From Acidiferrobacterales bacterium (GTDB lineage: Bacteria > Pseudomonadota > Gammaproteobacteria > Acidiferrobacterales > SZUA-150), in assembly GCA_947258385.1 (NCBI GenBank), contig CAMYII010000105.1:94022-158021 (forward strand): a DNA stretch of 64,000 nucleotides, read 5' to 3'. The position numbers and the translations under genes were made by a program. Shown piece by piece: positions 55,134 to 63,880 of this stretch. The notes beneath the pieces were generated by a model. The model had not been told where the DNA came from. It saw only the letters and a list, made by a program, of their open reading frames with translations, and did not search any database. Position 1 is the stretch's first letter. Every line of letters begins with the position of its first letter.

Positions 55134-57416
55134 CTATCGTGCAGCCGCCGGGCGGTCACGCTCGCTGAATTCGCCCTCGAGCACGACCTTGCCCATCTTC
55201 TGGTATTCGCGCTGAGTGGCACGCATCAGGTGTTTCATCTTGACCATGCCGCCATCATCGGCGGCCAAAAAGGCAGCGGCCAAGGCTATGTTCTTAATGT
55301 TACCGCCGGACAGCTCAAAGCGACGCGACATAAAATTTAGATTCAGCTCGGGACTCAGCGGAGTCTCATGAGGCCATACACCTTGCCAGATGCGAAGCCG
55401 ATCTTTGGCATTCGGCAATGGGAACTCAACCGAGAAATGCAAGCGCCTGACAAAGGCATCATCCATATTATTGCTCAAGTTTGTCGCAAGGATGACCACG
55501 CCTTCATACGCCTCCATACGTTGTAACAGGTAGCCGGTTTCGATATTGGCATAGCGGTCGTGGGCATCATGCACGTCAGAGCGCTTACCAAACAAGGCAT
55601 CTGCCTCGTCGAAGAAGAGAATGGCGTTGGCCGTCTCGGCCTCGGCGAAGATTTGCGAGAGATTCTTCTCGGTCTCACCGATATATTTGCTGACCACAGT
55701 GGAGAGATCGATTTTGTAGACATCGAGCCTGAGCTCGCCCGCAATGATCTCCGCTGCCATGGTCTTACCCGTTCCCGAGGGACCGGCAAACAATGCGCTA
55801 AGTCCCTTGCCTAATGAAAGTTTCTGATCAAAGCCCCATTTGCTGTACACAAGTGGACGGTAGAGTACGGCATTGTGGATTTCTTGCAGCTGCTGCAGGC
55901 GACTCTCGGGCAGGACTATGTCTTCCCAGCGATAACGCGGCGCGATCTTTTGCGCCAAGGTTGATAGCTTGCGGTTGGATTGCAGGCGGCAAGCCGCGAA
56001 CAGATCATTTGAATCAAGTTCCACATGCCGAGGATTGCGCCAGCGCGCCAGGTTAGTGGCTGCCGCCACAGCATCCTTGATCTGCCCGCCGTTGAAACGA
56101 AACCTGCCTGCTATTATTTCCGGGTCGACGTCCTCATCGACAGTCATGCCGTGCAGTGCGTGGTTCCATAGTTGCACTCGCCGACCATCGTCCGGCTGTG
56201 GAAATTCCACCCGCACCATCGGCCTTTCCTGTAGAACATCAGTATGAGTCCAGACAGCGTTTCCGCTCAGAAAGATGTAGCCCGGCCAAGTTGCAAGGGT
56301 ATTCACCAATAACCGCCATCGATTGTCATTTTCGCTCGCACCGTCTCGACCCTCGCTCATCATCACGTCAATCGAGTCGATATAAAGCGCCGCCTCTTGC
56401 AACATTGCCTCTCTTATGAGTCGCTGAAGCGTCGATTCGAACTCGGTATCGTTAAACGTCAAAAGGCGGTGCCCGTTGACAGAGAGAAGGCGTTGGCCTA
56501 ACTGCTTACAGATAGCTTCCGCAACGCTCCGTTTACCTACACCGTAGGGACCTTCCAGATAAAAAATAAGCTCCTGTCTCGTGTTTTTCTCGTAAGCTAT
56601 GATCGCGTTTATACGGGCTTTAGTCTCCGGTTCCAGGTGAATTGCCGCTAGCTCAGCTTGCGGCACAATGACCTTGGAAAAACCTCTCAAGCTGTCGCAA
56701 ATGACGTCCGAATCCAACAAATACCGTACGATTCTCTCGTCTAATTTTAAGTATTGTGCCAGCAGCGCTGGATGCACTTGTGTAGGGTCTTCGACTAAGT
56801 GCAACAAACCGTGACGAAACAATGGCTGCGTGACGTTAAACCGTTGTCGCATCAAAAGCTTGTCCGCGACCGATCTGCAAAGCAAATTTAGAACAAGGTC
56901 GACACTGGGCCTTTTTTTGGTCACATCGTCCTGCAGGTAGGCATAAAGCCGCTCGTAGCGGAGATCGAGTTCCTGTGCAAGACAGATAAGCACCACAGCC
57001 ACATCGAAGGGCGTCAGATCAAACAACCGGGCCAGCTTCTCGAGACGAAGAGTAATGCCGCGCCTTAAGCTTTCTTCCCTGCATTGGTCTATGCCAGCGC
57101 GTAAACATCCGCTGGCCTCGTCAAAGCCCTTCGAGCGCGTAGTGGCCTTGGTGTTCGTCCAATGTGGCGCACCGGCCGGTTGCGCAAGCAGTGCGTTTAC
57201 CTCCGCTTCCGAAATATAAAGCCCCTGGAATTCCCTGTCTGTGTGTTGCACCTCACGAATGCTTTGAACACGTGCCTGCACCAGGAGATCAATCCATTCG
57301 AGCTCCGCCAGGATATGTTCCACGGAATTGGAGTAATACTCAGCTCCTGCACTCGCATCGATAGGTGCCAGAGCATGATCAGCCAAGCGCTGTTGTGACT
57401 CAAATTCCTGCGACAT
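55134..57416 (-). CDS. Pvc15-like AAA+ ATPase
   Basis: A 760-residue protein with two AAA+ units. The first (about 280-420) has a degenerate Walker A, LEGPYGVGKRS, and a non-canonical acidic strand (YIDSIDVMMSEG). The second (about 530-720) is intact: AGPSGTGKTMAAEI, ILFFDEADALFGKR, ILATNLSNNMDDAFVRRL and SGGNIKNIALAAAFLA. This is the Pvc15/Afp15 family, which in Photorhabdus is needed to load cargo into particles. It is directly upstream of the DUF4157 effector, consistent with a cargo-loading unfoldase role. Confidence 0.9.
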   Translation of the reverse strand: MSQEFESQQRLADHALAPIDASAGAEYYSNSVEHILAELEWIDLLVQARVQSIREVQHTDREFQGLYISEAEVNALLAQPAGAPHWTNTKATTRSKGFDEASGCLRAGIDQCREESLRRGITLRLEKLARLFDLTPFDVAVVLICLAQELDLRYERLYAYLQDDVTKKRPSVDLVLNLLCRSVADKLLMRQRFNVTQPLFRHGLLHLVEDPTQVHPALLAQYLKLDERIVRYLLDSDVICDSLRGFSKVIVPQAELAAIHLEPETKARINAIIAYEKNTRQELIFYLEGPYGVGKRSVAEAICKQLGQRLLSVNGHRLLTFNDTEFESTLQRLIREAMLQEAALYIDSIDVMMSEGRDGASENDNRWRLLVNTLATWPGYIFLSGNAVWTHTDVLQERPMVRVEFPQPDDGRRVQLWNHALHGMTVDEDVDPEIIAGRFRFNGGQIKDAVAAATNLARWRNPRHVELDSNDLFAACRLQSNRKLSTLAQKIAPRYRWEDIVLPESRLQQLQEIHNAVLYRPLVYSKWGFDQKLSLGKGLSALFAGPSGTGKTMAAEIIAGELRLDVYKIDLSTVVSKYIGETEKNLSQIFAEAETANAILFFDEADALFGKRSDVHDAHDRYANIETGYLLQRMEAYEGVVILATNLSNNMDDAFVRRLHFSVEFPLPNAKDRLRIWQGVWPHETPLSPELNLNFMSRRFELSGGNIKNIALAAAFLAADDGGMVKMKHLMRATQREYQKMGKVVLEGEFSERDRPAAAR

Positions 57417-57452
57417 TAATCCTTAAATCCATTACATCCCTCCATCTGTTCG

Positions 57453-57707
57453 CTAGGCATCTTCATCGCGAATAGGCCTGAAATTCGATTCGTAGGTTTC
57501 GATGGACTCGGCTAGGATTTCCAAGAGTTGCTTTGCGTAGACCGGATTGGAAATTATCCTAGTGTGGAAGCGTGGCTTTTTGTTCCCCTCGTAGAACTGA
57601 CCGAATTCTATGACGAACTCTAAGGCATTATGGCCCACTCTATAATGATTGGCATACTGCCCTTCCAGATCTCCCATCTCTGCCACATATTCAAGTTTGT
57701 GATCCAT
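57453..57707 (-). CDS. DUF3467 family protein
   Basis: An 84-residue protein: QYANHYRVGHNALEFVIEFGQ, then RFHTRIISNPVYAKQLLEIL, then IETYESNFRPI is the DUF3467 pattern (ANH, EF.idF, RI..sP.ha, YE..fG.I). Family members are often encoded near AAA+ proteins in eCIS and gas-vesicle-like loci. It is the first gene after the sigma-54 promoter at 57801-57815 and precedes the ATPase by 36 bp. An adaptor role for the ATPase is possible. Confidence 0.85.
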   Translation of the reverse strand: MDHKLEYVAEMGDLEGQYANHYRVGHNALEFVIEFGQFYEGNKKPRFHTRIISNPVYAKQLLEILAESIETYESNFRPIRDEDA

Positions 57708-57800
57708 AGCTCCTGACTCAAGTCATCTTGTCAGCTTCCACTTTAGTGCCATAACTGTCCATGTCTTGTGCACATGGAAACCATTGCATACGGATGCCTT

Positions 57801-57815
57801 GCAATGGTGGTGCCA
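57801..57815 (-). promoter_or_regulatory. sigma-54 promoter for the DUF3467-ATPase-effector operon
   Basis: Minus strand TGGCACCACCATTGC, with TGGCAC and TTGC at the right spacing, 94 bp before the DUF3467 start. The remaining 57708-58102 gap holds enhancer palindromes and no gene. Confidence 0.8.
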
Positions 57816-57913
57816 AACCTATGTTTGATATGTCGGGAGATGAGGAACTGTTTGATTCGACGAGGTGTTTTTATGCAAAGGCCAGAATCACCCACTTTGC
57901 GACAAACAGGGAA

Positions 57914-57935
57914 CTGTAACAGCTTACTGTTACAG
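57914..57935. promoter_or_regulatory. perfect 22-bp activator-binding palindrome
   Basis: CTGTAACAG and CTGTTACAG flank CTTA: an exact 9+4+9 inverted repeat, equal to TGTAACA-N6-TGTTACA. Its centre is 110 bp upstream of the -24 element at 57815, nearly the same distance as at the structural operon. Confidence 0.7.
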
Positions 57936-58077
57936 TTTGCCGGGTTGGGTTGCCTGCAGAGAAAGCAGGCCAGTTAAAAGTAAAGAACAACTAAAATGTA
58001 TTCGCAATAAATCAAGCTCTTAGCTGAGGAAAGAATGTGCAAAGCGTAATTGGCGGTACCTCTGGATCATGTCTTTC

Positions 58078-58107
58078 TGTTACAACATTTATTGTGACAT
58101 TGTTACA
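58078..58107. promoter_or_regulatory. cluster of TGT(T/G)ACA half-sites
   Basis: TGTTACA at 58078, TGTGACA at 58093 and TGTTACA at 58101, all in one orientation, overlap the end of the activator gene. They may act as auxiliary binding sites for the DUF3467 promoter. They do not form the exact palindrome. Confidence 0.4.
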
Positions 58108-59467
58108 CAGCATCCGCTGGTACGGGGTGTGTCACCCTATTCCCCTTGATATCGTATTTTTCCATCTTTCTGTAAAGTGTCATGCGCGACCAGTTCAGCT
58201 TCTCGGCTGCCTTGCTCTTGTTCCAGTTAGTGGCCAACAGCGCCGACAGGACTTTATCGCGTTCTTGCTCCCGCTTGGACTGCTTTCCTTCTGCTTCACT
58301 GATAGCTTGAAGGAAAGACTCGGGAAGATCTCCAAGCCTGATCCAGTCTAGTGGGCGATTGATGAATGCGGCCTCTATCACGTTTCTCAGCTCCCGCACA
58401 TTTCCCAACCAAACATGTCGTAGCAGGGACTCTACTACCTCCTCGCTAACGCCGCGAACACTCAGTCCAAACTCGGGATTAAACTCACGGATAAAATGCT
58501 CACACAATAGGGGAATATCCTCCTTGCGTTCTCTCAACGGCGGCAGGTGCAAACGCGCGACATTGAGACGAAAGAAAAGATCCTGGCGAAACTCACCCTT
58601 CGCAACCATATCTTCCAACGAATGGTTCGTTGCGGCAATCACCCTGATATTAACGGGTAAATTTCTTTTTGCGCCCAGCCGCTGTACCTCCCTGGTCTCT
58701 ATGGCGCGCAGAATCTTCGCCTGGCTGTAGGCGCTCAAGTCACCGATCTCGTCGAGAAAAATGCTCCCACCATCGGCCTGTTCCAGTTTGCCCTCACGTG
58801 AGATATGAGCGCCGGTGAACGCGCCTTTCTCGTAACCAAATAATTCACTCTCCAGCAAACTGTCCGGTATCGCGGCACAATTAATACATACCATACGCCT
58901 GTCGTACCGTCTGCTGTTTCGATGCAGCAACTCAGCGACCAGTTCCTTTCCGGTTCCCGTGTCGCCCGTAATAAGCACATTGCTGTCGGATCGTGCCGCT
59001 TTATCGACGGCACGTGCAATTTTATCGATCAATGCACTTCTTCCGACGAGTCCTCCGCGGCCGGCCGAGGACTCTACAGGGCCCAGGCCGGCAGGCGCTA
59101 TCCTTTTTAGCCAGTGCTTGACGCCGGCAACAAACACCTCCGGTATTAGCGGCAATTTGAAATAGTCGGATACGCCTGATCGCAATGCTTGAATCAACAA
59201 CGCTTCAGAACTGTAATCCGCAATCAGAATAACAGGTACGTCCTTATCTACACTACGAATCTGCTCAACCAGGGCGAGTCTATCCTCTGTCTGTTCCTGG
59301 GAGGCGTCAAGAATAACAAGACTGGGTCGCTGGTCTCGCACACTTTGCAGGGTGTCGATTGGTTTGCTGAGAGAGATCACGGCCAAACCATTGCTTGCGA
59401 GCAAGGCTTTGATACTGTGACGTTTTTTTATAATTCCTTCAATAAAGAGAATTTTTGCGCACATCAA
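58103..59467 (-). CDS. sigma-54-dependent transcriptional activator (atypical receiver)
   Basis: A 454-residue NtrC-type protein. An N-terminal receiver-like domain (1-120) keeps the acceptor Asp54 (LVILDAS) and Lys104 (YFKLP), but the usual acidic pair is reduced to Glu10 (LFIEG). The AAA+ core has GDTGTGKE (168-175), the sigma-54 contact loop GAFTGA (215-220) and FLDEIGDLS. The C-terminal Fis-type HTH is WNKSKAAEKLNWSRMTLYRKM. No histidine kinase is next to it. It is preceded by its own sigma-54 promoter and lies just upstream of the eCIS operon, so it is the likely master switch. Whether it needs phosphorylation is unclear. Confidence 0.92.
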   Translation of the reverse strand: MMCAKILFIEGIIKKRHSIKALLASNGLAVISLSKPIDTLQSVRDQRPSLVILDASQEQTEDRLALVEQIRSVDKDVPVILIADYSSEALLIQALRSGVSDYFKLPLIPEVFVAGVKHWLKRIAPAGLGPVESSAGRGGLVGRSALIDKIARAVDKAARSDSNVLITGDTGTGKELVAELLHRNSRRYDRRMVCINCAAIPDSLLESELFGYEKGAFTGAHISREGKLEQADGGSIFLDEIGDLSAYSQAKILRAIETREVQRLGAKRNLPVNIRVIAATNHSLEDMVAKGEFRQDLFFRLNVARLHLPPLRERKEDIPLLCEHFIREFNPEFGLSVRGVSEEVVESLLRHVWLGNVRELRNVIEAAFINRPLDWIRLGDLPESFLQAISEAEGKQSKREQERDKVLSALLATNWNKSKAAEKLNWSRMTLYRKMEKYDIKGNRVTHPVPADAV

Positions 59468-59562
59468 CGGCTCTCTACGTCATTACATCTAACTGAATAA
59501 TGCTGTCCGTCTCTTGCGATTCTTCGCCGATTCAGACCTATCGGGTTATTTAATTGTCAGCT

Positions 59563-59577
59563 GCAATCGACGTGCCA
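59563..59577 (-). promoter_or_regulatory. sigma-54 promoter of the activator gene
   Basis: Minus strand TGGCACGTCGATTGC, a perfect consensus and identical in all 15 bases to the element at 19528-19542. It sits 96 bp before the activator start, suggesting autoregulation or control by another activator. The 59468-59961 gap otherwise holds the two palindromes listed next. Confidence 0.85.
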
Positions 59578-59640
59578 ACCGGTCTAGTGTATATAACTGT
59601 TTGAACAAATTAAGAATTATCTCAAGACAAGGGTGGTGGC

Positions 59641-59656
59641 GGGTCATTAAATACCC
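59641..59656. promoter_or_regulatory. proximal GGGTC-N6-GACCC-type palindrome
   Basis: GGGTCATTAAATACCC, one mismatch from the symmetrical form, is centred 72 bp upstream of the -24 element. That equals the spacing at the lysis-type operon. Confidence 0.55.
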
Positions 59657-59841
59657 ATTGTATGGTTCCCGGGCTCTATGCCACCGGCGGTCAATTGTTA
59701 TCTTTCGTATCGGGATGACAGGCAAGGCATCAGTTATTCCTTTCTATCTTGTACCTCTACTACAATAAAGCGGTCCTGGCAGCAAAAACCTCGCGCGCGC
59801 TTGATGCTTATCAATGCCCGTGCGGCACACCGACCCCGGGT

Positions 59842-59857
59842 GGGTCATCATGGACCC
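59842..59857. promoter_or_regulatory. distal GGGTC-N6-GACCC palindrome
   Basis: GGGTCATCATGGACCC has exact half-sites and spacing, about 272 bp upstream of the activator promoter. It could also serve a neighbouring gene. Confidence 0.5.
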
Positions 59858-59961
59858 GCTTCCCATGTGGAATAGATCCTATTGACTCGCCCCGGTCAGC
59901 TTGCATGTAATGGTATTTCGAGGCCTAACCTGACCGTATAGCGGTCAACTGACCTTGCTTT

Positions 59962-60318
59962 TCACTTCCCGGCCTTCGCCATTAACCAACACATCAAGAT
60001 CCATTGCAGAGCCCCTAGCCAGGCTATTACTATGGCCGTAAGCAAGTAATCTAATGGTAACCATGCATGAAACAACCTCGGCCGATAGATCGCCAACAAG
60101 GCAAATGCTACCCAATGGCCAAAACAGTAGCCACACGAAAGTAGTTTTCCGATAAAGCCGTTCTTCTCCTCGGCCCACTTACGTATGGGTCTGAACAGCT
60201 TCGTCTCCGCCACGGTGAACGCAATGGATCCGGTGACAAACGATAACAGAATCACCTCGTTCACCGTGATCAGACACCCCACGGTCTGCACAGTACAACC
60301 CTCATAAGCATCCGCCAC
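59962..60318 (-). CDS. small membrane protein, DUF1360-like
   Basis: A 118-residue protein starting with GTG. It has about three hydrophobic segments (VILLSFVTGSIAFTVAET, then WVAFALLAIY, then LLTAIVIAWLGALQWILM) and a LLSCGYCFGHWVAF motif with a Cys pair typical of the DUF1360 family. I infer an inner-membrane location. The function of the family is not established. It sits between the activator and a large metalloprotease-like gene, with no visible link to either. Confidence 0.6.
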   Translation of the reverse strand: MADAYEGCTVQTVGCLITVNEVILLSFVTGSIAFTVAETKLFRPIRKWAEEKNGFIGKLLSCGYCFGHWVAFALLAIYRPRLFHAWLPLDYLLTAIVIAWLGALQWILMCWLMAKAGK

Positions 60319-60431
60319 TGCAGCGAGCTACGGGTCGTAACATATACTTTCTTGTCCAAGTATTATACTCAAGCATTGTCGTCCTCCTTTCCATTTTTGA
60401 TCGAAAAATCACGCTTCGATGCCTAGGCCCT

Positions 60432-62906
60432 TTAGTTTGGCTCAAAACTTAACAGAAGATCCCCCTCCTCCAAGTTCCAGAATTCGTAGTCACATTCCGG
60501 TGCGTGTTTCTGATGCAGCCGGTCGACAACCGGCTGCGCGGCAGGCTGCATCGGATAGCGTGCGCCACGGGCATTCACGATTTGCAACCCCGGCAGCCAG
60601 AGCCGCGTGTCGCCGCTACCCGCGGGGCGTTGTCTGAAAGCAACTGTCGCTGTCTGACCTGTGCTAACCAACGCGCTGATGTCGGCACGGCAAACACGGA
60701 AAAGATATCCGAGGTCGTGCGAGTCATAACAGCTGATATCGCTCAGCGGAATATCGTTGCCGTTGACAGATAGCAATCCTTCGAGATCGATGCCATTGGA
60801 TATCGCGTCTTGACCGCAAATCGAGCTGTTAACCGCCTGAAATTCCACCTGGGCACCCGACGCCGACTGAAACGCGGCGATATCGAAGGTTTCCCCAGAC
60901 GCTTGCGCAAGATGAGCCAGAATGGACTGGGAACATATGGGGCAGAATATCTGCGCGTGATGGAGTAGCGAATTCATGGCACATGCCCGTAAGGCCGAAT
61001 ATTGCGGATAGAGGGAAAAATCTTCCACATCGCTGAGCTCAGATTCCCATAATCCGACGTTCAGCAACGAAAGCGCATCGACATAATATGGCGAGGACGG
61101 ATCTTCCGAATACGCAAACGCTGAACGATGGTACTGCCATTTTTCGTTGCCATTCGCGATCCAGTCCAACAAGCCCGCCTTATATTGCGGTGTGGTCTCC
61201 ATCAAGCGCGATGCGGCGGGCCCATTAAAGACAAACCACGGCTGCCAGGCATGTGACCCGCCGGCTACCAGCGTGGAGTCAAACGACTTATTTACCTGAT
61301 TTGCTGCTTGCTGCCGCCGTTCGTGATCGCCCAAGGCAAACCCACCTGACCCTGCGTGCGTATGTAAATATTCATGGATGAGAACCAATGAGTTCGCCCT
61401 CCGATAAGGCACCGGCGTTCCGTGCACATCCCATGATGGAATAGCAACCGGTTCATCTTCTGAATTGTTCATCAGTATAAAACCGTACAGGTGGGATACT
61501 GACTGTTCGTCGCCTGCGATCACACGCTTGGCGTGCTGGATCGCATTCTCCCGGTTGCGAACATATGTAGTTCCATCCATGCGGTGAGAGTCGAAGATCG
61601 TGTTTTTGTCGTCCGTAGTCTCTGAGGAGTCAAATCCGGCGTCAATCGAAAAAGTATTCACGATCCAGATGTTAAATAACCCCTGGTTATAAAAGAAAGG
61701 GGAGCGGTTGAGGATATTTGCCGTCAAGGTTTGGGCTGCATTAGCAAACAGGTCTTTTTCCTCATACCTGAAGCCTTCACCGGTAATGACAAAATTATAG
61801 GTGTCCCCTGCGTCTTCACCTGAATCGTGAACCTTGGTGATCCACGGCATGGGCGCGGGCGTCAATGACATATCGGCGCGCCCGGTATATATTGGGCCAG
61901 TGTAAAACCACCAACTATTCGTGCCGTAATGCAACCCGTCATCACTACGTCGCCCAAATGTGGTAAAGGCGATACCGTCTGGCGTCGGTAGCGAAGCATT
62001 ATAAAGCAAGGACCACCCATAGGGTGAGGGATGGAGGCTGACATCCAGCAAACGATAGTCCGGCGTTTGCTCCGGTGCGGATATAACAATGCGATCGCGC
62101 CGTCCCACCCCACTCTTCGCTGTGCACCTTACGCGGATAGCCTTTTCGCTCGCATACGCCACCAGCACCCGTGCGCTGTCGGTGGCGATGCTAAGATCGT
62201 TGACCGGAACCGATTTGGGAGTAAATGACATCATATCGGTAAAGTTCACCCCATCGTCCGAACGCTTCACAGTAATGCTATCAGCGGCCGTGTTGGTGTG
62301 TGCAAGGTACAGGCGATCGCCTTCGGACCATAGATTAAATGCGACGTCGCCCGGCGTTATGAGATTTTGTACCGTCGACCAGCTCGCGCCGTCCGCCGAG
62401 CGGGATACCTTAAGTAAGCTCCCCTCACGCCAGATCAACAAGAATTCGTTGTTCAACTGCGTCAGATAAACAGCCGAATCAACCACCACAGGCCGTTCTA
62501 TTACCGGGCGGGAAATGGCGGTCGCCATCAGTGTGGCGTAACTCGAATCGATAACGTGGATCGTGGTGCGTTGATTCTGGAAATCGACGACGGCGCGTGC
62601 GACGAAAACCCGTTTCTGATCTCCCGAACGAACAGCGGAAGGCGCCCCGAGCGCCGTTGCCGAGGCTGTGGGCTGTTCCGGCAGGGCCACGCGTTGCGGG
62701 TGGTGGATGTAAGTGGTCGAGCCACCCAAGGCCTCTCCGCGTACGTAGCGCAACTGAATACCGCCGGTCAGGTTTTGCTGCACCAATGCCAACGTTGTTG
62801 GTTTGGGAGGAGGTTCGTTCGGATCCGGTGTTGGCGGTAAACAACAATTGGCGAGTAAACCAAGTATCGTGCCTGGCAATATGACTTTTACGGTTTTTCT
62901 TTTCAT
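60432..62906 (-). CDS. large exported protein with HEYLH metalloprotease motif
   Basis: An 824-residue protein. The N-terminus (VKVILPGTILGLLANCC) is a signal segment with two Cys, a weak lipobox, so it may be a lipoprotein. The first half has repeated WSTVQNL/NFTDMMSF-type short repeats that resemble a sialidase-like beta-propeller. The middle holds VLIHEYLHTHAG (HEXXH, about 510), with a downstream DHERRQ offering a candidate third ligand. The C-terminal part has Cys-rich segments (FCPICSQS). The combination of a propeller and a zinc-protease-like core suggests an extracytoplasmic enzyme acting on a polymer. I do not recognise a named family, and a link to the eCIS is not shown. Confidence 0.6.
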   Translation of the reverse strand: MKRKTVKVILPGTILGLLANCCLPPTPDPNEPPPKPTTLALVQQNLTGGIQLRYVRGEALGGSTTYIHHPQRVALPEQPTASATALGAPSAVRSGDQKRVFVARAVVDFQNQRTTIHVIDSSYATLMATAISRPVIERPVVVDSAVYLTQLNNEFLLIWREGSLLKVSRSADGASWSTVQNLITPGDVAFNLWSEGDRLYLAHTNTAADSITVKRSDDGVNFTDMMSFTPKSVPVNDLSIATDSARVLVAYASEKAIRVRCTAKSGVGRRDRIVISAPEQTPDYRLLDVSLHPSPYGWSLLYNASLPTPDGIAFTTFGRRSDDGLHYGTNSWWFYTGPIYTGRADMSLTPAPMPWITKVHDSGEDAGDTYNFVITGEGFRYEEKDLFANAAQTLTANILNRSPFFYNQGLFNIWIVNTFSIDAGFDSSETTDDKNTIFDSHRMDGTTYVRNRENAIQHAKRVIAGDEQSVSHLYGFILMNNSEDEPVAIPSWDVHGTPVPYRRANSLVLIHEYLHTHAGSGGFALGDHERRQQAANQVNKSFDSTLVAGGSHAWQPWFVFNGPAASRLMETTPQYKAGLLDWIANGNEKWQYHRSAFAYSEDPSSPYYVDALSLLNVGLWESELSDVEDFSLYPQYSALRACAMNSLLHHAQIFCPICSQSILAHLAQASGETFDIAAFQSASGAQVEFQAVNSSICGQDAISNGIDLEGLLSVNGNDIPLSDISCYDSHDLGYLFRVCRADISALVSTGQTATVAFRQRPAGSGDTRLWLPGLQIVNARGARYPMQPAAQPVVDRLHQKHAPECDYEFWNLEEGDLLLSFEPN

Positions 62907-63071
62907 TGCTGTGTGCCTATACGGATAGGAATCTTAATGAATGCATCGGTATTGAACTTTCATGGTCAACCAACTGCAGGCATCGTTTACCTCGGGTGGC
63001 ATGGTTTCTGCCGTCAATATAAATCCAGTAATGGACAGTCTTTCCTGTATTTCGCTATTTCAGCGGTGCAT

Positions 63072-63866
63072 CTATTCGGGTTCGCAGACAAGCATCTCTC
63101 TCGGCGGGAGCATCTTCCAGAGCTGTGAATACCGATAGCCATATGGTGGCTCGAATCTGTGTAGTTCCTCTTGCAGGTGCCCCGTGACCTCATTTGTGAA
63201 TCCGGATTCGAACTGATCCACCCAATAAATACGGGGATTGCTCGGATCCATCTTGTCGACGACCAACGTAACGGAATGGTAGGCACGATGTAGCGAAAGA
63301 CCAAAGAAGTACCATCCCCGGAACGACGGCGAGGTCATGCCGAGAATCGTGGTCTCAGGATCGGGCGTCCATCGATCGGTAGCGCCATTGTAGGTCAAGC
63401 GCGCCGGCGGGCCGGCTCGGCCACGCGTGCGCAGCGTCTCCATAATGCCAATCATGTTGGCTGCGGCGCCGAAGACAGTGTTCACGTGATCCTCAACGCT
63501 AGCCTCCGCCTGCTCTGAAAAAAGGGATCCTATCCCCAAATAAACGGCGTCCATGCAGAACATCCCTGCCTGCGGATACTGTTCCCCATGCCGCCACCCT
63601 ACTGCTCCTGCTCCCAACGGAGTTACCGCGCCACTTCGCAGGTCAACCTCTCTTTCCAACCTTTGGAGTGTAGCTTCCAAACGTAGGCGCATCTCATTGT
63701 TGACAGGATTCTCCAAAAGCCACCGCCGAATGAGTGCGATCTCTTGTACAAGTTCTTGATCGGTGAGTGTGCCCGGTTCCAGCGCCAGACTTTGCGATCG
63801 CGGCTGCCGGGCGAGCCCTGGTTCCACGCCACCTGTGACATGCGCCGCACTGTTGTGCATCACCAC
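63072..63866 (-). CDS. possible second eCIS effector, unknown function
   Basis: A 264-residue protein, GTG or ATG (63860) start. Residues 32-75, LTDQELVQEIALIRRWLLEN then RLRLEATLQRLEREV, match a helical linker that I have seen in DUF4157-type eCIS effectors (LTDxELxxEIxxIRxWLxxNP). The rest (FCMDAVYLGIGSLFSEQ, RGWYFFGLSLHRAYHS, VVDKMDPSNPRIYWVDQFESG) forms a compact globular domain I do not recognise. The HRAYHS and DKMDPS segments could hold catalytic residues, but this is speculative. If the linker holds up, this is a second cargo gene. Confidence 0.5.
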   Translation of the reverse strand: MVMHNSAAHVTGGVEPGLARQPRSQSLALEPGTLTDQELVQEIALIRRWLLENPVNNEMRLRLEATLQRLEREVDLRSGAVTPLGAGAVGWRHGEQYPQAGMFCMDAVYLGIGSLFSEQAEASVEDHVNTVFGAAANMIGIMETLRTRGRAGPPARLTYNGATDRWTPDPETTILGMTSPSFRGWYFFGLSLHRAYHSVTLVVDKMDPSNPRIYWVDQFESGFTNEVTGHLQEELHRFEPPYGYRYSQLWKMLPPREMLVCEPE

Positions 63867-63880
63867 CCATTTCAGACGTA

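Noticed and set aside
62997..63011. TGGCATGGTTTCTGC on the plus strand
   Set aside because: Resembles a weak sigma-54 element but points away from any gene; both neighbouring genes are on the minus strand.
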